Position numbers and translations under genes: made by a program. From Streptomyces sp. L-9-10 (GTDB lineage Bacteria > Actinomycetota > Actinomycetes > Streptomycetales > Streptomycetaceae), in the NCBI RefSeq assembly GCF_004151105.1, contig NZ_PHRF01000035.1, positions 62,001-126,000 of the forward strand: a stretch of DNA of 64,000 nucleotides, written 5' to 3'. Below the pieces are notes generated by a model that ran no database searches, was not told where the DNA came from, and saw only the letters and a program-made list of their open reading frames with translations. Positions 17,803 to 26,506 of this stretch are shown here, piece after piece. Positions within the stretch are counted from its first letter, which is position 1, and every line of letters starts with the position of its first letter.

Positions 17803-18186
17803 TCAGCAGCGCAGCACCACACAGCGCGGCGTGACCGGAGCGCGCGGCGGCCAGACCGGAGCGCACCGTCCGGCGTACGGAACCCGAACCCGCTCGCCGG
17901 ACAGTCCTGTCCGGGTCAGGGGCTGTTGGGGCTCCCTGCCCGTCCGCTCGGTCCTGGCCGGGGCGGACTGCTCGGATTCGGCGGTGTCCTGGTGTCCCTC
18001 GCCCGCCGGATCACGGGAACCGGACGCGGGCGGCAGGGACTCGGGGTCCCGCATCGCCGCCGAGGACGGCGCGATCGACATGCCCAGGAAGGCGATCAGC
18101 ACCAGCAGCGCCACCAGGGCGGCCGGGCGCGCGGCGGCGACGCGGACAGCCGCGGCGCGGGTGGGAACGGACGTGGCACGCTTCAT
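17803..18186 (-). CDS. Small membrane-anchored or secreted hypothetical protein, 127 residues
   Basis: The ATG at 18186 follows a good AGGAGG ribosome site with 8-bp spacing. Residues 1-22 are basic, 23-45 form one hydrophobic segment (LVALLVLIAFLGMSIAPSSA), and the rest is Pro, Arg, Ser and Thr rich. Two Cys-containing motifs lie near the end (GRCAPVW and a terminal LRC). The topology suggests an exported or N-terminally anchored tail. The function is unknown. The reading frame is supported mostly by its ribosome site and membrane segment. Confidence 0.5.
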   Translation of the reverse strand: MKRATSVPTRAAAVRVAAARPAALVALLVLIAFLGMSIAPSSAAMRDPESLPPASGSRDPAGEGHQDTAESEQSAPARTERTGREPQQPLTRTGLSGERVRVPYAGRCAPVWPPRAPVTPRCVVLRC

Positions 18187-18277
18187 GGGCACGACCTCCT
18201 GGACAACGCACCTCTGCCCAGAAACACACCCGCGCCGTCCTGCTACCGGCGGAAACCGCTCACACGGGGTACGCGCC

Positions 18278-20548
18278 CTACGCCGAGTCCTTCTCCTCCT
18301 CGGCGGTTCGTGCTTCGTCGGAGCGTGCATTCGCCACGGGAACGGACACCGTTCCCAGCGGCACCTGCGGTCCGCTGCCCTCCCGCAGCCACCGTCTGAG
18401 CACCTGATGCACCCGCTCGGCGCCCACGAGTTCGCCGCTGTCGGGGACCGGTGCGGAGAGCGCCAGCGGTGACAGCAGGAAGGCGCTCGACTGCTCGCCG
18501 CCGAGTCCGCCGTGCGAGCCGATCTGTTCCTCGAAGGCGTGCACGCGGCCCGTCGCCGGGTCGTACATCGAGTTGACCATGATGTCCGCGACATGCGGGA
18601 AGGAATCCGTGCGCCGTACGGCGTCGGCCGCGCCGGGTCCCATACCGGCGAGCAGTCCGCTGTCGTCGAGCGCGTCGACCGGCACCTCCGCCCCGCCGGG
18701 GCCGAGCACCACCGAGCCGTGTTCCTCGCTCCGCACCAGCAGGAAGCCGATCCCCGGATGGCTCGCGAGGGTCCGCAGCAGCGCGGGGTGGCGCCGGTCG
18801 ATCCGCTCGCGGCTCATCCGCTCCGGCACATCGGGGAAGGAGATCAGGCCGAGATTCCCGGACGCGAGAACGACCGGGTCGGAGCCGTGCGCGGGCTGCT
18901 CGCCCGCGCCCTCGGGCTCGGGCCTGTGCAGCGCGCCGAGGACGGCGTGCCGGGCCGCCTCGCGGGCCTCCGCGCCGCTCCTCGTCCGCTCGGCCCTGCG
19001 CGACACCGGCAGTCCGCAGCCGGCCCTGACCAGGTCCTTGAGGGTGAGTCCGTACGCGCTCTCGAAGGTCTCGCCGGGGCTCTGGCCGTGGTCGGAGAGC
19101 AGCACGATCCGGTAGGTACGGGGTGCGTGCTCGGCGGCCCTGGCGATCAGTCCGACCGAGCGGTCGAGCCGGGCGAGGACCCGCTCGGCGTCCCGGCTGT
19201 GCGGTCCCGAGTGGTGGGCCACCTCGTCGTACGCGACGAGATCGGCGTAGACGGCGGTGCGTCCGGCCAGCATGTCGCCGATCACGGCCGCGACCACCAC
19301 ATCGCGCTCGACGACGGTCGCGAAGGCCCGGATGAACGGGTAGAGCCCGCCCCGGCCGACCCGTGGCCGGTCGCCGCGCAGCCGCGCCCGGGTCGATTCG
19401 CCGATCTCGCGGCCGACGTCGGCGACGAACGAGACCACCGTACGGACGGCGTTGGCCGGGTCGGAGAAGTAGGCGAAGTAGCCGGCGCGGGAGCGGTTGG
19501 CCCTGCCGCGCCGCGCGGCGATCGACAGCACCAGCGCGAGCTGGTCGGCGCCGCCGCTGAAGAGGTTGCCGCGGCTGGCGCCGTCGAGGGTGAGCAGGCC
19601 CCCGTCGTTGGTGCGGGCGATGGCGCGGCGCTGGAGTTCGGCGGCGCTGGAAGGCCGGTTGCTGACCATGATCCGGCCGGTGTCCTTCTCGTACCAGCGG
19701 AAGGCGGGGACGTCGTGGTTCGAGCCGTGCAGGATGCCGAGCTGGCTCGCGCCCGTCTGGCTGGACCAGTCGGTGCGCCAGGGGGTGAGCCGGTGGGTCG
19801 GCCGCGGGTCGCCCGTCAGGCTGTCCGCCGGGCCCCCGCTGTCCGCACGGCCCGCGCCGTCGGCAAGGCCCGCGCCGTCCGCCAGGCCTCCCGGCGAGAC
19901 GTGCGCGGGGTCGTCGGCCGTACCGTACCCGCCGTCCGGATCCGGTGGGCGCACGCCCAGCCAGCCGGCGACATGCGGCATCACCCCGGCGGTGACCGCG
20001 TCGAGCAGCACCTGGTGCCCGACCCCGTCGAGTTGCAGGAACACCGTGCCGGGCGGTCCGCCGTGCCCGCCGTCCTCGCCGCTCCTGCGCCGCCGCCGGT
20101 CCGCGAGACGGGAGAGCCGGCGCCGGTACGCGTCGTCGTCACCGACCGCGAGCCCCGTCGAGGTCGCGGAGGCGACGGCGGACATCACGGCCGCGACCAC
20201 CACGGCGGTCTCCGGATTGGCCGCCCCGCGCCCGTCGGGGATGAGCCAGAGCGCGATCAGCAGCAGCGAGCCGTTCAGGAAGAACACCAGCAGACCGAGG
20301 ACCAGCGCGGGAACGAGCAGCAGCGCGCGGACGAGCAGGGGCCAGACCAGCGCGCTGAGGATGCCGAACGCGCCCGCGCCCCAGGCCGCGGTGACCGCGG
20401 TCCTGGTGATGCTGTCCTGGTTGTCCGACTGAAGCTTGAAGTCCGGCAGGATCCCCGCCAGCGCCAGCATCGTCAGCGTGGAAACCGCCCATACGATGAT
20501 CACCCGCAGCAGGGCTCCGCCCGTCGTACGCCACCGCCCCTTGAACAC
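18278..20548 (-). CDS. Holin-like membrane domain fused to alkaline-phosphatase-superfamily domain
   Basis: The 756-residue protein starts with four membrane helices (residues 10-135) like the phage-holin-family (membrane protein YvlD) fold. A phosphodiesterase/nucleotide pyrophosphatase-like domain follows: TVFLQLDGVGHQVLLDAV near 170 (first metal Asp), AYDEVAHHSGPHSRD near 440, LLSDHGQSPGETF near 480 and SHGGLGGEQS near 700. These are the expected metal-binding positions. It likely hydrolyses a phosphoester at the membrane; the substrate is unknown. The start is a GTG at 20548. An insertion rich in Asp/Gly/Ala around 210-255 is low complexity. Confidence 0.82.
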   Translation of the reverse strand: MFKGRWRTTGGALLRVIIVWAVSTLTMLALAGILPDFKLQSDNQDSITRTAVTAAWGAGAFGILSALVWPLLVRALLLVPALVLGLLVFFLNGSLLLIALWLIPDGRGAANPETAVVVAAVMSAVASATSTGLAVGDDDAYRRRLSRLADRRRRRSGEDGGHGGPPGTVFLQLDGVGHQVLLDAVTAGVMPHVAGWLGVRPPDPDGGYGTADDPAHVSPGGLADGAGLADGAGRADSGGPADSLTGDPRPTHRLTPWRTDWSSQTGASQLGILHGSNHDVPAFRWYEKDTGRIMVSNRPSSAAELQRRAIARTNDGGLLTLDGASRGNLFSGGADQLALVLSIAARRGRANRSRAGYFAYFSDPANAVRTVVSFVADVGREIGESTRARLRGDRPRVGRGGLYPFIRAFATVVERDVVVAAVIGDMLAGRTAVYADLVAYDEVAHHSGPHSRDAERVLARLDRSVGLIARAAEHAPRTYRIVLLSDHGQSPGETFESAYGLTLKDLVRAGCGLPVSRRAERTRSGAEAREAARHAVLGALHRPEPEGAGEQPAHGSDPVVLASGNLGLISFPDVPERMSRERIDRRHPALLRTLASHPGIGFLLVRSEEHGSVVLGPGGAEVPVDALDDSGLLAGMGPGAADAVRRTDSFPHVADIMVNSMYDPATGRVHAFEEQIGSHGGLGGEQSSAFLLSPLALSAPVPDSGELVGAERVHQVLRRWLREGSGPQVPLGTVSVPVANARSDEARTAEEEKDSA

Positions 20549-20650
20549 GTCGCTCCGTCACCTCACGTCCGGCCCGTACACGGTCACGGGCTCGGCCCAG
20601 CCTCGCACAGAGCGCCGCGGTCTCCTCCCGGGCCGCGGGGCCCGCGCGGG

Positions 20651-21055
20651 TCAGCAGCCGTCGTACCCGGCCGTGGGCATCGAGAGCCTGCGGTGCACGT
20701 CGGCCTTCATGGCCGCGTCGTACAGCGGTTCGTCCAGTCCGACGGTCTCCAGCGGTACGCCTCTGCGCGCGCACTCCGCGGAGAAGGCGGACGCCGAACG
20801 GAACGCCCGTTCGAGAACGCGCTCGTTCGCCGCGACGAAGAGATCCACCAGCCCCGCCTCGACATCCGCCCAGAGCGCGCAGTGGTCGGGGCGCATCCCG
20901 TAGAGCAGCAGCTGCCGGGTGACGAGATACCCCTTGTCCTCGGCCCAGCGCGCGCACATCGTGTGCTGGCCGCGGGTGTCCACGAGGAAGGGATCGCGGT
21001 CCAGCTCCTCCAGCGGTGTCAGGCTGGCGATCACGGCCACTCGTACCTCACGCAT
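20651..21055 (-). CDS. Small resolvase-like protein, probably non-catalytic
   Basis: The 134-residue protein has the pattern of a serine-recombinase catalytic domain: a first strand VRVAVIASLTP, then QHTMCARWAEDKGYLVTRQL and CALWADVEAGLVDLFVAANE, which match the Cys/Trp/Ala helix and the LL..V.AG.VD strand of resolvases. The usual Arg before the catalytic Ser is not present, there is no DNA-binding domain, and no inverted-repeat or crossover site is near. It may be a domesticated regulator. It is divergent from the metallo-beta-lactamase-fold gene. The family call is tentative. Confidence 0.55.
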   Translation of the reverse strand: MREVRVAVIASLTPLEELDRDPFLVDTRGQHTMCARWAEDKGYLVTRQLLLYGMRPDHCALWADVEAGLVDLFVAANERVLERAFRSASAFSAECARRGVPLETVGLDEPLYDAAMKADVHRRLSMPTAGYDGC

Positions 21056-21259
21056 GCCTGCCCCCCGCTCCCCCGGCACTCGCCTCCGTCCGCAGACCCT
21101 ACTCGGCGCACGCCTCCGCGAGGCAGGCGCGTGCCCGGCGGTCAACGGCGCGCGACCAGCGCATCCCGCTCCGCCCGCGCGGGTATCCGCCGTACGCTGA
21201 GTTCGGAGAGGGTCCCGGGGCGGGAGCGCGGTCCACGGGCGGACGGAGCTGAGGTCGGG

Positions 21260-22051
21260 TTGGGAACTGTCATCACGTGGTGGGGCCATGCCACCTGCAC
21301 GGTCGAGGACTCCGGGGTACGCGTGCTGACGGACCCGGTCTTCGTCCGCCGGCTGGCCCATCTGCGCCGCCGGCGCGGTCAGGTACCGCCGCCCCAGGCG
21401 TCCGTCGCCGATGCCGTGCTCGTGTCGCATCTGCACTCCGACCACCTCCATCTGCGGTCGCTGACCAGGCTCGCGCCCGGCACCCGGCTGATCGTGCCGC
21501 GCGGCGCCGAGCGGTCGGTGCCGGGGCTGCGCAGGCTGGACGCCCGCAGAAACCCCTCGGGCCTGCGGATCACCGAGGTCGGGCCGGGCGACGAGGTGGA
21601 GATCGGGGCGCTGCGGGTACGGGCCGTGCCCGCGCGCCACGACGGACGGCGGCTGCCGGTCGGACCGCACCGCTCCCCCGCCCTGGGCTATGTGATCAGC
21701 GGCGCGTCACGGACGTACTTCGCCGGGGACACCGGGCTCTTCGACGGGATGGCGGACGCCGTGGGCCCGGTCGATGTGGCGCTGCTGCCGGTGGGCGGCT
21801 GGGGACCGCATCTGGGGCCCGAGCATCTGGACGCCGGGCGCGCGGCACAGGCGCTGGCCGAGCTGGCGCCGAGCGCGGCGGTACCGGTGCATTTCGGTAC
21901 GTACTGGCCGATCGGTCTGGACGGGGTCCGCCCCCACGAGTTCTACGCGCCGGGCGACGAGTTCGTACGGCACGCGGCGCGGCTCGCGCCGAAGGTCAGC
22001 GTCCATCTGCTGCGGCACGGCGAGAGTGTGCGGCCGGAGGCGGGCCTGTGA
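21260..22051 (+). CDS. Metallo-beta-lactamase-fold hydrolase
   Basis: The 263-residue protein has ITWWGHATCTVED near the start, the zinc motif SHLHSDHLH near residue 55, ARHDGR near 130, and FAGDTGLFD near 155, followed by VHFGTYWP. This is the UlaG/NAPE-PLD-like branch of the fold. The substrate is unknown; lipid or RNA cleavage are both known in the superfamily. The TTG at 21260 with GAGGTC upstream gives the first residues expected for the family; no ATG or GTG fits. Its stop overlaps the start of the DedA gene (GTGA). Confidence 0.8.
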   Translation: MGTVITWWGHATCTVEDSGVRVLTDPVFVRRLAHLRRRRGQVPPPQASVADAVLVSHLHSDHLHLRSLTRLAPGTRLIVPRGAERSVPGLRRLDARRNPSGLRITEVGPGDEVEIGALRVRAVPARHDGRRLPVGPHRSPALGYVISGASRTYFAGDTGLFDGMADAVGPVDVALLPVGGWGPHLGPEHLDAGRAAQALAELAPSAAVPVHFGTYWPIGLDGVRPHEFYAPGDEFVRHAARLAPKVSVHLLRHGESVRPEAGL

Positions 22052-22704
22052 TCGACCGGCTCCTGACGCAGCTCTCGGAGCTGCCCCCCGAGTCGACGCA
22101 GCAGGCCGTCGGCTATCCGTCCGTCTTCCTGCTGGTGGCACTGGGCGCGCTGGTGCCGGTGGTGCCGACGGGGGCGGTGGTGAGTTCGGCGGCGGTGGTG
22201 GCCTTCCACCAGACCGCGCCGCTCTCCATGCTCTATGTCTTCCTGGTGGCGTCGTTCGCGGCCTTCCTCGGTGACATATCCCTCTACTGGCTGGGGCGGC
22301 GCGGTGTCGGCTCCAGGAACGGGTCCCGCTGGCTGGCGGCGATACGCAGGCACGCCCCGCCCGACCGGCTCGAACAGGCGCAGACGAAGCTGCGCGAGCA
22401 CGGGGTGACGGTGCTGGTGCTCTCCCGGCTGGTGCCCGCCGGGCGGATTCCGGTGATGCTGGCCTGCCTGCTGGGGGACTGGCCACTGCGCCGGTTCGCC
22501 CGGGGCGATGTGCCCGCCTGTCTGGCCTGGGCGGCGACCTACCAGCTGATCGGGGTGCTCGGCGGCTCGCTCTTCGAGGAGCCCTGGGAGGGGGTGCTCG
22601 CCGCGGTGGCGCTGACGCTGGTGCTCAGCGGTGCCCCGGCGCTCTGGCGCAGACTGCGGCGGCCGGGCCGCGAGAGTCCGGGCTCGGAGGGCCGGCCGAC
22701 CTAG
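22048..22704 (+). CDS. DedA-family membrane protein
   Basis: The 218-residue protein begins at a GTG in the stop of the metallo-hydrolase gene. Family marks are the VPVVPTGAVVSSAAVVAF helix, FLGDISLYWLGRRG near 75, and LSRLVPAGRIPVMLACLLG near 130, with four to five membrane segments. DedA proteins act as polyprenyl- or phospholipid flippases linked to proton motive force. The terminal stop TAG is part of the CTAG border of a MITE-like element, so the last residues may have changed when it inserted. Confidence 0.87.
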   Translation: MIDRLLTQLSELPPESTQQAVGYPSVFLLVALGALVPVVPTGAVVSSAAVVAFHQTAPLSMLYVFLVASFAAFLGDISLYWLGRRGVGSRNGSRWLAAIRRHAPPDRLEQAQTKLREHGVTVLVLSRLVPAGRIPVMLACLLGDWPLRRFARGDVPACLAWAATYQLIGVLGGSLFEEPWEGVLAAVALTLVLSGAPALWRRLRRPGRESPGSEGRPT

Positions 22705-22923
22705 GGCCTCTCGTTTGGATCATGCCGGGCTCGCGTGCCCGCGGTGACATCAGCCGCTGCCGCGGCGGGCCGCGCCTCGCCGCGTTGTCGTCGGTCACCA
22801 GGGCTCCGCCATGGCTCCCTCCTCCGCCTCGCGATCCTCCCCCGTAGCCTGAACGGCACGGGAGGGACCCCCTCCACCAGACCCCGCTCCCAGATCCGGC
22901 CTGATCCAAACGAAAGACCCTAG
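22701..22923. mobile_element. MITE-like element with 28-bp inverted ends
   Basis: The left end (22701-22728) and right end (22896-22923) are inverted repeats with 25 of 28 positions matching, sharing CTCGTTTGGATCA (left) and TGATCCAAACGA (right). Both ends carry CTAG. The interior of about 165 bp has no gene. The size, long ends and absence of a transposase fit a non-autonomous mini-transposon. It occupies the whole space between the DedA stop and the end of the aminotransferase-like gene. Confidence 0.75.
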
Positions 22924-22942
22924 CTCACACGCGGGCTCCGGC

Positions 22943-24160
22943 TCATCGCAGTTCGTCGAAGACCGCTCCGAAATGGCCGAGCGCCCGTGCGACATGCGGC
23001 AGTTCCAGCGGCGCCGTCGCGGTGAGGGACTTCAGCCGCTGTTCCGGGGTCGCCCCGAGCAGCGGTCCCGTCGGCAGGCGTACGCGCAGCGCGCCCAGTT
23101 CGTCCCCGAACCGGTGGCCGCCCGGCACGGGCACCTCCAGGCGCCGGCTCAGATGGTTCTCCAGCTCCATGGAGTCGGTGACGCCCAGCCGGGCCAGTTG
23201 TGCGCGCAGCGGCCCGAGGTCGGCGTAGAGATGGCGGCCTGCCAGCGGTACGACCGCGAGGGCGCCGGAGGCGAGGACCGCATGATGGGCGGCGGCGGCC
23301 AGACGCCCGTGCAGCGCGGCGGTGGCCCGCGCCCTGGCCGTGACGGCGTCCGGCTCGTCGAGCGCGTGGGCGGCGGCAGCGGCGACGGGTCCCGCGACCA
23401 TCGCTCCGAGCGCGGTGAGGATGTCGAGCGTCCTGGCCCGCAGCGCGGTTCCGGCGTCGGTGGCCGGGTAGCGGGCGACGGCCATCGGCCAGGCGGCCGG
23501 GAGCAGCGCGCCCGCCAGGTCGGAGAGGACGACGACCTCGTCGGGCCACATCTCGGCCGGGCTGAGCAGCACCGTCTCGTGCGGCCGGTGCAGGGTGTCG
23601 CGCCATGTCTCGTCGCTGATGATGTGCAGTCCTTCGGCGACCGCGGCCTCGCAGGCCTCGCGGACCAGTTCCGGCGGGGCGACCGCGGCGGTCGGGTCGT
23701 CGGCGACGGAGAGCAGCAGCACCCGCGGCCGGCCGCCCTCGGCCCGGATCCGCCGTACCGTCTCCAGCAGGGCGAACGGATCGGGCACGCCGCCCGCGTC
23801 CGCCGGGGCCGGCACCTGGTAGGCGGGCCGGCCGAGCAGCCGGGCCTGCGGGGTCCAGGAGGCGGGGCACGGCCGGGGCATCAGGACGTCCCCGTCGTAC
23901 GCGGCGAGCAGCGCGAACAGCAGCGGCTGCGCGCCGGGCGCGGCGGCCACGTCGTCGGGACCGGTGCGCAGGCCGCGCCGCGACCAGTAGCCGGCGGCCG
24001 CCTCCCGCAGGACCGCGTCCCCGCCGGGCGGCTGCGGTGAGGTGTGTCCGGCCGCCCCCGCGCACTCGCCGACCAGTTCGGGCAGCGCGGGCAGCCCGGC
24101 GTCGGGGGCGGCCGGGCCGAACCGTACGGGGCCACGGCCCTCGGGAATCGTCCGGCGCAT
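22943..24160 (-). CDS. Aminotransferase-fold protein lacking the PLP lysine
   Basis: The 405-residue protein follows the class I/II aminotransferase plan: a substrate-arm start, GPDDVAAAPGAQPLLFALLAAY (PLP phosphate region), IISDETWRD where the PLP-pyridine Asp is expected, and a C-terminal small domain. But the usual Schiff-base lysine motif is replaced by VVLSDLAGALLPAAWPM, and the whole protein has only one Lys near the C-terminus (RLKS). The Asn of the NPTG motif is Asp (DDPTAA). It is thus probably not a transaminase. The ATG at 24160 follows GGAGGTG; a longer frame to 24229 lacks support. Confidence 0.75.
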   Translation of the reverse strand: MRRTIPEGRGPVRFGPAAPDAGLPALPELVGECAGAAGHTSPQPPGGDAVLREAAAGYWSRRGLRTGPDDVAAAPGAQPLLFALLAAYDGDVLMPRPCPASWTPQARLLGRPAYQVPAPADAGGVPDPFALLETVRRIRAEGGRPRVLLLSVADDPTAAVAPPELVREACEAAVAEGLHIISDETWRDTLHRPHETVLLSPAEMWPDEVVVLSDLAGALLPAAWPMAVARYPATDAGTALRARTLDILTALGAMVAGPVAAAAAHALDEPDAVTARARATAALHGRLAAAAHHAVLASGALAVVPLAGRHLYADLGPLRAQLARLGVTDSMELENHLSRRLEVPVPGGHRFGDELGALRVRLPTGPLLGATPEQRLKSLTATAPLELPHVARALGHFGAVFDELR

Positions 24161-24329
24161 ACCGTCACCTCCCGTGGTCACCGCCCGCCCGGGTATCTCG
24201 TCTGGACCCTTTATACGGAGGTTTCGCACACCTCGCCCCCCGGCTTCCCCGCCATGCGCTCCGGGGTCCGTTCACCCGCTCCCCCGGACGGTCTGCTTGG
24301 GGTGACCGCTCGCGGGGTACCCGCGTTCC

Positions 24330-25847
24330 ATGCCAGACACCACTGCCACCTCCGCTCCCTACGGTCAGCCGGTCCCGGGCGCCCGCGCCCGGATCACGGC
24401 ACTGCTCGACAGCTGGGACGAGCGGGCCTTCCGCTCCGTCGCCGACCGGCACTGGCCGGGCGCGGGGCCGGTGCTGCCCCGGCTGAGCCGGTCCGCCAAC
24501 CACGGACTGCTCTGGTTCGGCGCCGCCGCGGGCATCGCCGTGCTGGGGCGCGGGGCGCGCTCACGCCGGGCCGCCCTGCGGGGCGCGGTGTCGCTGGGGC
24601 TCGCCTCGGCCGCCATCAACACCGTGGGCAAGCGGGCGGTACGCCGGCAGCGCCCCCTGCTGGACGCCGTACCGGTGATACGACGGCTGAAGCACCAGCC
24701 GTTCACGACGTCCTTCCCGTCCGGGCACGCGGCCTCGGCCGCCGCCTTCGCCACCGGGGTCGCGCTGGAGTCGAAGGGCTGGGGCGCCGTGGTGGCGCCG
24801 GTGGCCGCCGCCGTGGCCCTCTCCCGGGTCTATACGGGGGTGCACTATCCGAGCGATGTCCTGGCGGGCGCCGCGCTGGGGGTGGGGGCCGCCTACGCGG
24901 TACGCGGGATCGTGCCGACCCGTTCCCAACTGCCGTCACCGGGACGGCCGTACGCCGAGGCCCCCGCGCTGCCCGACGGCCACGGGCTGGTGGTCGTGGT
25001 CAACCTGGCCTCCGGTTCTTCGGACACCGCCGCACTGGTACGGGACGCGCTGCCGGCCGCGGAGGTCGTGGATTGCGCGCCGGAGGATGTGGAAGCCGAG
25101 CTGGCGAAGGCGGCGGACCGCTGCGTGGCCCTCGGTGTCCTCGGCGGCGACGGTACGGTCAACCGGGCGGCGTCGATCGCCGCGCGGCACGGTCTGCCGC
25201 TGGCCGTCTTCCCCGGCGGCACCCTCAACCACTTCGCGTACGACCTGGGCATCGAGAGCGTCCAGGACACCTGCCGGGCGCTGACGGCGGGTGACGCCGT
25301 ACGGGTCGACCTGGGGCGCTTCACTCCTGGGCCGGACGGGGCGGCGACGGGGTATTTCCTCAACACCTTCAGTCTGGGCGTCTATCCGGAGCTGGTACGG
25401 GTGCGTGAGCACTGGGCGCCGCGCATCGGCGGCTGGCCCGCCGGGATCCTGGCCGCGGCGAAGGTGCTGCGCGGCGGACACCAGCTGGAGGCCGAGTTCG
25501 AGGGCCGGCACCGGGCGCTGTGGCTGCTGTTCGCGGGGAACGGCATCTACCAGCCGATGGGGCCGACGCCGGGCCACCGGCTCGATCTGGCCGACGGCCT
25601 GCTGGACGTACGGATCGTGCACGGCGGCCGGGCCCCGGGGCCGCGGCTGATCGCCGCCGCGCTCGCCGGGCCGCTGAGCCGTTCGCCCGTGCACGCGGCG
25701 GAGCGGATGCGACGGGTACGGATCGCCCGGATCGCGCCGGGTACGCCGCTCGCGTTCGACGGTGAAGTGGCCGAGGCTCCGAGGGAGTTGGTACTGGACA
25801 AGGCGGAGGAGGCACTGACGGTCTACCGGCCGAAGGCGCTGCTCTGA
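24330..25847 (+). CDS. PAP2 phosphatase fused to diacylglycerol-kinase-like domain
   Basis: The 505-residue protein joins two lipid enzymes. The N-terminal part (to about 205) has the three PAP2 motifs: KRAVRRQRP, FPSGHAA and SRVYTGVHYPSD. From about 215 a lipid-kinase catalytic domain begins (VVVNLASGSSDTA, LGGDGTVNRAAS near 272, GGTLNHFAYDLGI). PAP2 removes and the kinase adds a phosphate on diacylglycerol or isoprenoid lipids. Such fusions are known in actinobacteria, but their lipid substrate is uncertain. It is divergent from the aminotransferase-fold gene with a 169-bp shared promoter region. Confidence 0.9.
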   Translation: MPDTTATSAPYGQPVPGARARITALLDSWDERAFRSVADRHWPGAGPVLPRLSRSANHGLLWFGAAAGIAVLGRGARSRRAALRGAVSLGLASAAINTVGKRAVRRQRPLLDAVPVIRRLKHQPFTTSFPSGHAASAAAFATGVALESKGWGAVVAPVAAAVALSRVYTGVHYPSDVLAGAALGVGAAYAVRGIVPTRSQLPSPGRPYAEAPALPDGHGLVVVVNLASGSSDTAALVRDALPAAEVVDCAPEDVEAELAKAADRCVALGVLGGDGTVNRAASIAARHGLPLAVFPGGTLNHFAYDLGIESVQDTCRALTAGDAVRVDLGRFTPGPDGAATGYFLNTFSLGVYPELVRVREHWAPRIGGWPAGILAAAKVLRGGHQLEAEFEGRHRALWLLFAGNGIYQPMGPTPGHRLDLADGLLDVRIVHGGRAPGPRLIAAALAGPLSRSPVHAAERMRRVRIARIAPGTPLAFDGEVAEAPRELVLDKAEEALTVYRPKALL

Positions 25848-25939
25848 CGGAACCTCCACGCGCTGATCCTGGCGCCGCCGCGGGCCGTGCCCCGGAATCC
25901 CGGTGGACGGCCGGGAACCGCACGGCCGAGGATCACGCC

Positions 25940-26479
25940 ATGGACACGCGCTACTTCCTGGAGACCCCGCGGCTGCGGCTGCGTTCCCTCACCGAGGACG
26001 ACCTCGACCGGGTGGTCGCCCTCGACAACGACCCCGGCGTACGGCGGTTCATCGACGGCGGCCGGCCGGTCTCCCGCGACACCGTACGGACCGGGACGCT
26101 GCCGCGACTGCTCGGCCGGGGCTTCTGGGCCGCCGAGGAGAGCGCCACGGGCGCGTGGCTGGGGTGGTTCTGTCTGGCGCCGGGGAGCGAACCGGGGTGG
26201 CGGGTCGTCGAGCTGGGGTACCGGCTGCGCCGGGCGGCCTGGGGCCGGGGGTACGCCACCGAGGGGGCCCGCGCCCTGGTGCGCGCGGCGTTCACCGGCC
26301 TCGGCACGGAGCGGGTGACCGCGCAGACCATGACGGTCAACACGGGTTCGCGGCGCGTACTGGAGAAGGCGGGGCTGACGTACGTCCGTACCTTCTTCGA
26401 GGAGTGGCCCGAGACGATCGAGGGATCGGAACAGGGCGATGTGGCCTATGAGCTCACCCGGGAGCAGTGGAAAGGTTAG
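25940..26479 (+). CDS. GNAT-family N-acetyltransferase (RimJ/RimL-like)
   Basis: The 179-residue protein begins TPRLRLRSLTEDDLD and has ELGYRLRRAAWGRGYATEGA near 95-115, the acetyl-CoA pyrophosphate loop (R/Q-x-x-G-x-G/A). NTGSRRVLEKAGL near 135 is typical of enzymes acetylating ribosomal proteins or small amines. The target is unknown. Its stop lies inside the iron box upstream of the next gene, so the two genes are separated by a regulatory site. Confidence 0.85.
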   Translation: MDTRYFLETPRLRLRSLTEDDLDRVVALDNDPGVRRFIDGGRPVSRDTVRTGTLPRLLGRGFWAAEESATGAWLGWFCLAPGSEPGWRVVELGYRLRRAAWGRGYATEGARALVRAAFTGLGTERVTAQTMTVNTGSRRVLEKAGLTYVRTFFEEWPETIEGSEQGDVAYELTREQWKG

Positions 26480-26491
26480 GCTCGCCTAACC
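26471..26491. promoter_or_regulatory. Iron box (DmdR1/IdeR/DtxR-type operator)
   Basis: GGTTAGGCTCGCCTAACC is a perfect 8-2-8 inverted repeat (26474-26491). AAAGGTTAGGCTCGCCTAA (26471-26489) matches the streptomycete siderophore-gene iron box, as I recall it, at 16 of 19 positions. It lies 16-36 bp before the VOC gene start, where iron-loaded repressor would block transcription. Confidence 0.75.
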
Positions 26492-26506
26492 GACCTGGGA
26501 GGCATC

